Position numbers and translations under genes: made by a program. A stretch of DNA of 8,305 nucleotides. Origin: Actinomycetota bacterium (GTDB lineage Bacteria; Actinomycetota; Thermoleophilia; Gaiellales; Gaiellaceae). The notes beneath the pieces are model-generated. The model saw only the letters and a list, made by a program, of their open reading frames with translations. It had not been told where the DNA came from and did not search any database. Shown here piece by piece: positions 1-4,527 of the stretch. How positions within the stretch are numbered: the stretch's first letter is position 1; the number at the start of each line of letters is the position of its first letter. Location: the NCBI GenBank assembly GCA_013812265.1, contig JACCTQ010000185.1:1-8305 (forward strand), read 5' to 3'.

Positions 1-384
1 CTCGACCTGCCGCTCGGCAAGTGGATCGTCGGTGCCGTGGGACTCGCCTTCCTCGCGGCCGCCGGCGCGAACGGCTACCAGGTGCTAACCCAGAAGTTCA
101 AGGAGGAGCTCAAGACCGGCCAGATGAGCGCGGCGGAGGAGCGTTGGATCGCGCGCATCGGAGTTTTCGGCCACGCGGCCCGAATGGTCGTCTTCGGCCT
201 CGTCGGCATCTTCCTCATCCGCGCGGCGATCCAGTACGACCCGCAGGAGGCGATCGGGCTCGACGGGGCGCTGCGGAAGGTGGCCAGCGCGGATTACGGC
301 CGTTATCTCCTCGGCGCCGTCGCCGCCGGGCTGGGCGCCTACGGCCTGTTCTGCTTCCTCCAGGCGCGATACCGCAAGGTCTGA
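1..384 (+). CDS. DUF1206 domain membrane protein, 5' end outside window
   Basis: The reading frame is open from base 1 and ends with TGA at 382-384, giving the last 127 residues of a protein that starts outside the window. GTG at 37 is only an internal codon, since the frame continues upstream of it. The visible part alternates hydrophobic segments (about residues 8-22, 55-75 and 105-122) with a charged loop (FKEELKTGQMSAAEERW). The stretch from GHAARMVVFGLVGIFLIRAA to the terminal FLQARYRKV is what I know from DUF1206 proteins, which are integral membrane proteins built of repeated two-helix units, usually about 260-280 residues. The function of the family is unknown. The last 46 bp overlap the 3' end of the convergent PAP2 gene. 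Family assignment is by recognition and is fairly sure; no role is claimed. Confidence 0.85.
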   Translation, partial: LDLPLGKWIVGAVGLAFLAAAGANGYQVLTQKFKEELKTGQMSAAEERWIARIGVFGHAARMVVFGLVGIFLIRAAIQYDPQEAIGLDGALRKVASADYGRYLLGAVAAGLGAYGLFCFLQARYRKV

Positions 385-1046
385 ACCACCGGGCGTGCTC
401 CGCGCGCAGCAAAAGCGAGGAGGCACACGAGGAGCCACGCCAGCCCGCCCATGAAGCCGGCCAGCACGTCCGACAGGTAGTGGACGCCGAGATAGAGCCG
501 GCTGAAACCGATCAGCAGGACGAGCGCGGCGGCCGGAACGAGTACGGCGGAACGCGCCGGCCACGACGCTAGCTCACGTGCCAGCAGAAAGGCCAGCACG
601 CCGTACACGGCGACAGACACCATGGCGTGGCCGCTGGGGAAGGAAAAGGTGCTCTCTCTGGCGAGTGGGTCCGCGAAAAATGGTCGCTCCCTGCGGAAAC
701 CGAGCTTCATTGCCAGGGTGAGCGCCTCGGCTCCAGTCACCACCGTCGCGACGAGCAAGGCGTCCCCTCGTCGACCCCGGCGCGCGAGGACCGCGATCGA
801 CACTAGCGCGAGGCTGACGACGACGACCGCGTTCCCGAGCACGGTCACGGCCTCGAAGAACTCCGTCAGGCCGGGCTGGGCGTTCTCGTGCAGCCAGTTC
901 GCGAGGCGCGTGTCGAGCCGGACGATCGGATCTCCGGTCACGACGTCCTCCACGAGCACGCCGAACGCCCAGAGCGACGCGAAGAGGAGCATCAGTCCGA
1001 TCAACGGCACCCGGAACGCACGGATGCGGTCTGAAGCCGGAATCAT
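339..1046 (-). CDS. PAP2-family phosphatase, canonical active site
   Basis: This 235-residue integral membrane protein belongs to the type 2 phosphatidic acid phosphatase (PAP2) family, whose members remove phosphate from lipid phosphates such as phosphatidate or undecaprenyl pyrophosphate at the membrane. All three signature motifs are intact: KLGFRRERP (K114 to P122), PSGH (137-140) and SRLYLGVHYLSD (S182, R183, nucleophile H189, D193). Hydrophobic segments lie near residues 13-33, 70-88, 97-112, 141-157, 166-182 and 195-213. The ATG at 1046-1044 is chosen because it overlaps the TGA of the upstream PAP2 gene as ATGA and has AGAGG immediately before it; the frame continues upstream but only as a shadow. 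The two genes should be co-transcribed and translationally coupled. The 3' end overlaps DUF1206 tail to tail. The substrate cannot be read from the sequence. Confidence 0.92.
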   Translation of the reverse strand: MIPASDRIRAFRVPLIGLMLLFASLWAFGVLVEDVVTGDPIVRLDTRLANWLHENAQPGLTEFFEAVTVLGNAVVVVSLALVSIAVLARRGRRGDALLVATVVTGAEALTLAMKLGFRRERPFFADPLARESTFSFPSGHAMVSVAVYGVLAFLLARELASWPARSAVLVPAAALVLLIGFSRLYLGVHYLSDVLAGFMGGLAWLLVCLLAFAARGARPVVQTLRYRAWRKQNRP

Positions 1047-1900
1047 CCTCTGGGGGCGGCGCGTCGCGGCGAGGGCTCGATGAGGACGGCAATCGAGCCG
1101 GTGATGGCGATGCTCGCTGTGGCGAGTCCGACCGCCGACGCGAAGAACGCGGTGTGCAGCCGGCCGAGCACGACGAGCTCCGGGCGCCTTGCGATCGCGA
1201 CCCCGACGATGATCGCGAAAGCACCGGCGGCGAGCAGCAGAACGGCAGCGACAGGCGCGCCGGAGACGAAGGCGCGTCTGGGATCCTGCATTCCGACGGC
1301 GACGACGCCCGCTGCCAGAAGCGCGGCCCAGGCGCTCGCCACGAGGTAGCCACCGACCACGTCGCTCGGGTAATGCCACTCGAGCGCGACAAGAGCGACC
1401 CCGACCGCCGTGGCGTACCCCGCTCCCGCAAGGGCAGCCACCGCTCGCAGGCCCTCCGGCACGGCCAGGATCGCGGCCAGCCCGAGGGACATCGCCACGG
1501 TCGCGTGGCCGCTCGGGAACGTCCCGACCGCCGCCTGCGACGGGCCGACGCCGGGGACGCTGGCGTCGGCCAGGAACGGCTTCAGCAGCTGGGTCGTGAC
1601 GTTGGCGCCGACGAGGAGCCCGGCAATCGCCAGGGCGTGCCCGATCCGCCTCCGCAGCAGAGCCAGGACGATCGTCCCGCCGCCGAAGAGCGCGAGCGAG
1701 CTGACATCGATCGTCCGCAAGACGTCCGTCGTCGCATCGTGGATTCGGGGTGCTCTCCCCTCTGTCAAACCCAGCTCTGTTGCGGCGCCGTCCAGCCGGA
1801 GACCGAGGGCCGTTCCCCGTGCGACCAGGTACAGGAGCGCCAGGAGCCCGATGGAGGCCGAGGCGCCCAGCAGGAGGAGGCGGACTCGATGCACCCCCAC
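1043..1900 (-). CDS. PAP2-family membrane protein with altered phosphate-binding motifs
   Basis: This 285-residue multi-span membrane protein is PAP2-like. The central FPSGHATVAMS (PSGH at 129-132) and WHYPSDVVGG (H176, D180) match motifs 2 and 3, so both histidines and the aspartate are present. Motif 1 is degenerate: K107 is followed by PFLADASVPG, so the usual Arg-Pro seven residues on is missing. Motif 3 has Ala-Leu at 169-170 where Ser-Arg is usual. A C-terminal extension (about 205-275) adds two or three hydrophobic segments beyond the core. An in-frame TAA lies just upstream, so the start is GTG at 1900 or, perhaps better, GTG at 1894. The latter lies 6 nt after a TAACCT -10-like box and would be leaderless; no Shine-Dalgarno is seen for either. 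It is first in a two-gene operon with the canonical PAP2 gene. It may be a phosphatase with unusual specificity or a weakly active partner. Confidence 0.88.
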   Translation of the reverse strand: MGVHRVRLLLLGASASIGLLALLYLVARGTALGLRLDGAATELGLTEGRAPRIHDATTDVLRTIDVSSLALFGGGTIVLALLRRRIGHALAIAGLLVGANVTTQLLKPFLADASVPGVGPSQAAVGTFPSGHATVAMSLGLAAILAVPEGLRAVAALAGAGYATAVGVALVALEWHYPSDVVGGYLVASAWAALLAAGVVAVGMQDPRRAFVSGAPVAAVLLLAAGAFAIIVGVAIARRPELVVLGRLHTAFFASAVGLATASIAITGSIAVLIEPSPRRAAPRG

Positions 1901-1939
1901 AGGTTAGGTCGTGTTTGGCAGGTCTTTTACGATAGAGCG
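1901..1939. promoter_or_regulatory. Compact divergent promoter region, candidate leaderless starts
   Basis: Only 39 bp separate the longest PAP2 frame from the epimerase. On + there is TACGAT at 1928-1933, followed by 6 nt and the epimerase GTG at 1940. On minus there is TAACCT (complement of 1901-1906), followed by 6 nt and a GTG at 1894. Both fit the TANNNT -10 box placed 6-7 nt before the start codon that is typical of actinobacterial leaderless genes. No clear -35 hexamer is visible for either, and no good ribosome binding site precedes either start. The calls rest on spacing alone. Confidence 0.5.
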
Positions 1940-2842
1940 GTGCGAGCAATCGTGACAGGCGGCGCCGGGTTCATCGGCTCACACGTGGTCGATGCGCTCG
2001 TGCAGCGAGGGGACGAAGTCAGGGTCGTCGACAACCTGTCCACCGGGCGGCGCGAGAACGTCCCGCCCGGCGTGGAGTTGATCGAGCAGGACATCCGGGA
2101 GCCCCTCGAAGCGATTTTCAACGAGTTCAGGCCGCAGGCATGCTTCCACCTTGCAGCACAGGCCGACGTGCGCGTCTCCGTGGAGCGGCCAGACTACGAC
2201 GCCGACATCAACATCATCGGGACGCTTCGGACACTCGAAGCTGCCCGCTCGCACGGGACGCAGATCGTCTTCAGCTCCACGGGTGGGGCCATCTACGGCG
2301 AGTGCGAACGGCCGGCACGCGAGACCGACGAACGACAACCGCTGTCCCCGTACGGGACATCGAAGCTGGCAGGCGAGGAATACATCGCCATGTACAACCG
2401 GCTCCACGGCACAGCGCACGTGTCACTGCGCTACGGCAACGTGTACGGGCCCCGCCAGGACCCTCACGGCGAGGGGGGCGTGGTGGCGATCTTCCTCGGT
2501 CGGCTCAAGGATGGCAAGAAGGCCCGCATCTTCGGCGACGGCGGCCAGACGCGCGACTACGTCTTCGTCGGCGAAGTAGCGACCGCGACGCTGGCGGCAG
2601 TCGGGCACACCGGCGTCTACAACGTGGGTACCGGGGTGGAGACGTCGGTCGTCGAGCTCTACGTGCTGTGCAAGCAGGCGGCGGGCGTCGACACCGAGCC
2701 GGAGTTCGCGCCGGAGCGCCTCGGCGAACTACGGCGCAGCGTGCTCGACTCGGAGCTCGCGCGGCGGGACCTCGGCTGGCAGCCCGCGCAACCCCTTGAC
2801 GAGGGTGTGCGGGCGACCTGGGAGACGATCGCCCGCACGTAG
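1940..2842 (+). CDS. NAD-dependent nucleotide-sugar epimerase (GalE-like)
   Basis: This 300-residue protein is an extended short-chain dehydrogenase/reductase of the UDP-glucose 4-epimerase type. It should bind NAD tightly and invert or oxidise C4 of a nucleotide sugar in the cytoplasm. The N-terminus carries the nucleotide-binding glycine motif GGAGFIG (7-13) with the ribose-binding acid D31. HLAAQADV (70-77) follows, then SSTGG (112-116) with the catalytic Ser/Thr, and the YGTSK catalytic pair Y138 and K142. The substrate region includes RYGNVYGPRQDP and GDGGQTRDYVFVGEVA. Length and ending (LGWQPAQPLDEGVRATWE) fit a complete enzyme. GTG at 1940 is chosen because the glycine motif must begin a few residues in; the frame is open much further upstream but only as a shadow of the PAP2 genes. 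Whether the substrate is UDP-glucose, UDP-GlcNAc or another sugar cannot be decided, so galE is not assigned. It ends 7 bp from the convergent DsrE gene. Confidence 0.93.
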   Translation: MRAIVTGGAGFIGSHVVDALVQRGDEVRVVDNLSTGRRENVPPGVELIEQDIREPLEAIFNEFRPQACFHLAAQADVRVSVERPDYDADINIIGTLRTLEAARSHGTQIVFSSTGGAIYGECERPARETDERQPLSPYGTSKLAGEEYIAMYNRLHGTAHVSLRYGNVYGPRQDPHGEGGVVAIFLGRLKDGKKARIFGDGGQTRDYVFVGEVATATLAAVGHTGVYNVGTGVETSVVELYVLCKQAAGVDTEPEFAPERLGELRRSVLDSELARRDLGWQPAQPLDEGVRATWETIART

Positions 2843-2849
2843 CTGCAGG

Positions 2850-3209
2850 TCAGTACGTCAGCGTCGTATCAGCCCAGACGGCGAGCTCGACCAGCTTGCT
2901 CGGCTGGGCCAGCTCGACCGTGCCGCCGGCCGGGGCGGCATCGACGCCGCGCGCCTTGCTCGACATCCCGGACAGGAACATCGGCACACCCGCCGACACG
3001 ATCGCCTCCCAGTGCTCGGAGACCGGTCCGGTGCCGATTCCGTGAGCCGCGGCGGCCGTCTCCGGACGGGCTAGCGCCACGGCGTCGCCCGCCAGGAACA
3101 GCTGCACTTCGTGGCCCTCGCCGGCTGCCGTGCGGGCGACGAGAAGAGCGAGCGCCGCCCGGGTGGGGTTCTCGGGCCCGGTCGCGAGATGGACGAGGAT
3201 CTTCGCCAT
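2850..3209 (-). CDS. DsrE-fold protein lacking cysteine
   Basis: This 119-residue soluble protein looks like the DsrE/DsrF family. It starts with a beta strand and helix (KILVHLATGPENPTRAALAL), has a second strand (HEVQLFLAGDAVAL, 33-46), a helix plus strand GVPMFLSGMSSKARG (74-88), and ends in KLVELAVWADTTLTY (105-119). Sulfur-carrier members of this fold use a cysteine near the third strand. This protein has no cysteine anywhere and has LSGMSSKARG at that place, so sulfur transfer through Cys is unlikely. A ligand-binding or structural role is possible but unproven. ATG at 3209 is preceded by AGGA (3213-3216) 3 nt away; that AGGA overlaps the TAG that ends the upstream gene remnant. It converges on the epimerase with a 7-bp gap. 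Confidence 0.82.
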   Translation of the reverse strand: MAKILVHLATGPENPTRAALALLVARTAAGEGHEVQLFLAGDAVALARPETAAAAHGIGTGPVSEHWEAIVSAGVPMFLSGMSSKARGVDAAPAGGTVELAQPSKLVELAVWADTTLTY

Positions 3210-3214
3210 GATTC

Positions 3215-3358
3215 CTAACTCCCGAGCACCCGAACAGGCCCGTGCCAGGCGCGTGAGCCGTCCAGGTTCACCGCCTGCACCCAGTAGCGCAGCGGCTTGG
3301 CGCGAGGCGCACGCCTGTCGCGGAACGAGTAGAGGCCGTGCCCGCGGGCCGGTACCTC
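3215..3358 (-). pseudogene. C-terminal remnant of a fibronectin-III-like beta protein
   Basis: Between the BON gene and the DsrE gene an open stretch of 47 codons runs from just after the BON TAG (3361-3359) to its own TAG (3217-3215). It has no ATG or plausible GTG/TTG start. It encodes GLYSFRDRRAP at residues 8-18 and PLRYWVQAVNLDGSRAWHG at 22-40, a strand-turn-strand pattern like the end of fibronectin type III-like domains. Codon use is GC-rich at third positions, as in real genes here. I read it as the tail of a larger secreted or surface protein whose front was deleted. An AGGAGGT sequence lies on minus at 3360-3354 but no start codon follows at a useful distance. It is in frame with the BON gene, so stop readthrough would append it. 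The alternative is chance coding-like sequence. Confidence 0.5.
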
Positions 3359-3799
3359 CTAACGGTCACCTGAGGACGGCGCCGTCGGAAGGCGAAGCAG
3401 GTTTTCCACGTCTTGGACGCCCTGCACCTTGCGGGCGCGCTCCTCGAGAGCCTTGATCAGCTCGGGACGATCGACCTCACCGCGCAGCACGACCTTGCCG
3501 TACTCGGCATTGACGTTGATCTGGCCTTTGGGGACGTCCGAGTCGCGGAAAATCTCGGTCTCCACCTTGCGTGTCAGCGTGACGTCGTCCGGCTGAGGCT
3601 TCTCCTCTTCCTTCAGGTGAGTCAGTTTCTTGGTGACGCCATAGGCCTCGGCAGCAACGCCGCGCCCGGCGCGCTCGGAGCGCCGCAGGGCGCGCCGGAA
3701 GAAAGCCAGGCCGCGGTCCCGGGTCATGTTGCGGCGCCGGCGGCCGCTCTGCGGGTCGAGAAAGTAGGCAAGCAGCGCGCCAAGAGTGAGTCGTTTCAT
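3359..3799 (-). CDS. BON-domain protein, probable stress protein
   Basis: This protein has 146 residues. The N-terminus (1-25) has a short hydrophobic segment LTLGALLAYFLDPQSG followed by Arg-rich RRRR, like small proteins that sit at the membrane with this DPxxG-RRRR signature. A basic helical region (28-60) follows. A BON domain spans about 72-138, with VETEIFRDSDVPKGQINV, GKVVLRGEVDRPEL and VQGVQDVENLLRL. BON domains (as in OsmY and Kon/YgaU proteins) are thought to bind phospholipid or to support the envelope under osmotic stress. The ATG at 3799 is preceded by AAGGAAGGG about 9 nt upstream; the frame extends 36 codons further but this would cover the promoter. A sigma-B-type promoter lies upstream, which agrees with a stress role. 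The gene ends in TAG directly against the in-frame remnant. Confidence 0.9.
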   Translation of the reverse strand: MKRLTLGALLAYFLDPQSGRRRRNMTRDRGLAFFRRALRRSERAGRGVAAEAYGVTKKLTHLKEEEKPQPDDVTLTRKVETEIFRDSDVPKGQINVNAEYGKVVLRGEVDRPELIKALEERARKVQGVQDVENLLRLPTAPSSGDR

Positions 3800-3837
3800 A
3801 GTGAGATTCCCTTCCTTCGTGTCGTGTCCAAGAACGG

Positions 3838-3863
3838 TTACCCGCTCACCAATCCGGGAAACC
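3838..3863 (-). promoter_or_regulatory. Sigma-B/sigma-F-type stress promoter of the BON gene
   Basis: Read on minus, GGTTTC (complement of 3858-3863) is followed by 14 nt and then GGGTAA (complement of 3838-3843). Measured as GTTTCC to GGGTAA the spacer is 13 nt. This fits the general-stress consensus GTTT-N14-17-GGGWAW used by sigma-B of Bacillus and sigma-F/sigma-B of actinobacteria. The transcript would start near 3831, leaving a 5' leader of about 32 nt that contains the Shine-Dalgarno sequence in the expected place before ATG 3799. Confidence 0.65.
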
Positions 3864-3937
3864 AGAGACAGCCGCGGCGCGCCGCCGGCCGCAAAGGGCG
3901 GCCGCAAGCAGAAACCCAGAAGACTGTTGTTCTGCTA

Positions 3938-3964
3938 GAGGACTGAGCCCAAGGCTCAGTCCTC
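3938..3964 (-). terminator. Perfect 12-bp hairpin at the end of the 101-residue gene
   Basis: GAGGACTGAGCC (3938-3949) and GGCTCAGTCCTC (3953-3964) form a perfect 12-bp stem with a CAA loop. The stem begins inside the TGA stop (3965-3963) of the minus-strand 101-residue gene. There is no T-run after the stem on either strand, so this is a terminator of the U-less kind often seen in high-GC genomes, or a 3' stabiliser. A second, weaker GC-rich hairpin (stem 3886-3892 with 3898-3904) lies between it and the BON promoter. Together they would insulate the BON gene from upstream transcription. Confidence 0.6.
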
Positions 3965-4268
3965 ATTCACCCCAGTCGAAGTCGCGCGAGCGACTCCAGA
4001 GGTTCTCGTCGAGCTCGGGGGCGGGGCTGTCGCCGTCATCCTCGGTCGGCCAGCTGAGCGGGCCTGCAGCGACCGGGACGGCCACGTCCTCCATGGTCTC
4101 CTCGAGGCGGGCCTGCTCCTCCGTCTTGAAGAGCGGGTGGTTGTTGAAGGGATCATCGTCCTTGTAGCGCTCGATCGGCATCTGGCCCTCGAGCTCGGCA
4201 TTCCGTTGTTTGAGAGCGAGATGGTCCTGGATCACTTGCGAGAAAAACCTCGGCGTGTCAACCGGCAT
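3963..4268 (-). CDS. Conserved small acidic protein of unknown function
   Basis: This 101-residue soluble protein is one I do not recognise as any named family, although its pattern looks conserved rather than random. It has no signal peptide or membrane segment. Residues 8-30 (FSQVIQDHLALKQRNAELEG) should form an amphipathic helix, possibly a short coiled coil. PIERYKDDDPFNNHPLFKTEEQARLEETM (31-59) follows, then an acidic, Pro-rich low-complexity stretch (62-88). The end is WSRSRDFDWGE, which looks like a terminal binding motif after a flexible linker. ATG at 4268 has a strong GGAGGA (4273-4278) 4 nt upstream. A TACAAT -10 box (complement of 4308-4313) would give a leader of about 32 nt. The gene ends in a perfect hairpin. 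Confidence 0.8.
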   Translation of the reverse strand: MPVDTPRFFSQVIQDHLALKQRNAELEGQMPIERYKDDDPFNNHPLFKTEEQARLEETMEDVAVPVAAGPLSWPTEDDGDSPAPELDENLWSRSRDFDWGE

Positions 4269-4340
4269 GCAGTCCTCCGCAGGTAGGGGGCAGAGTCACG
4301 GCGGCGGATTGTAGCCGCTACACCGTCGATTCTTGCGACA
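4269..4340. promoter_or_regulatory. Divergent promoter region with imperfect inverted repeat
   Basis: This 72-bp region separates two divergent small genes. On minus, TACAAT (4313-4308) is a near-consensus -10 box for the 101-residue gene, with no good -35 at 17 nt. ATTGTAGC (4308-4315) and GCGACAAT (4335-4342) form an inverted repeat with one mismatch across 19 nt. The right arm gives GACAAT on +, 7 nt before a possible leaderless ATG at 4350. The repeat could be two outward-facing -10 boxes or an operator. Confidence 0.4.
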
Positions 4341-4523
4341 ATGGACGTCATGCCACGACTCCGCTACCTGCTCGCACGCCGGATGGGTCCCTTCGGAATC
4401 GTGCTGACGGCATGGGACATCTGGCGACGCTTGCCGCCGAAGCAGCGCAAGCGGATCCTCGATGCAACCCGAAAGCACGGGCCTCGCATGGCGGCCCAGG
4501 CGCGCAACCGCCGCAGGAAATAG
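4341..4523 (+). CDS. Small highly basic protein of unknown function
   Basis: The frame gives 60 residues from ATG 4341, or 57 from ATG 4350, which reads MPRLRYLLARRMGPFGI. I prefer the second slightly, because a GACAAT box lies 7 nt upstream and no Shine-Dalgarno precedes either. The protein is rich in Arg and Lys, with a single mildly hydrophobic stretch MGPFGIVLTAWDIW (15-28) followed by RRLPPKQRKRILDATRKHGPR. It could be a membrane-peripheral or nucleic-acid-binding peptide; neither is shown. It has no shadow explanation, because the opposite strand has no gene here. It ends 4 bp from the convergent sucA stop, the tight packing expected of a real gene. I do not know a named family for it. 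Confidence 0.65.
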   Translation: MDVMPRLRYLLARRMGPFGIVLTAWDIWRRLPPKQRKRILDATRKHGPRMAAQARNRRRK

Positions 4524-4527
4524 GGGA

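Noticed and set aside
1154..1939. Upstream extension of the epimerase frame (562 codons in total)
   Set aside because: It is antisense to the PAP2 gene and lacks motifs; the nucleotide-binding glycine motif must be near the N-terminus, so GTG 1940 is right.
1047..1949. N-terminal extension of the canonical PAP2 frame (536 codons in total)
   Set aside because: The extra part is an Arg/Ala/Gly-rich shadow of the upstream PAP2 gene; the ATGA junction at 1046 marks the true start.
3413..3946. 177-codon frame on + opposite the BON gene
   Set aside because: It runs antisense to a recognisable BON domain and through its promoter; no family resemblance.
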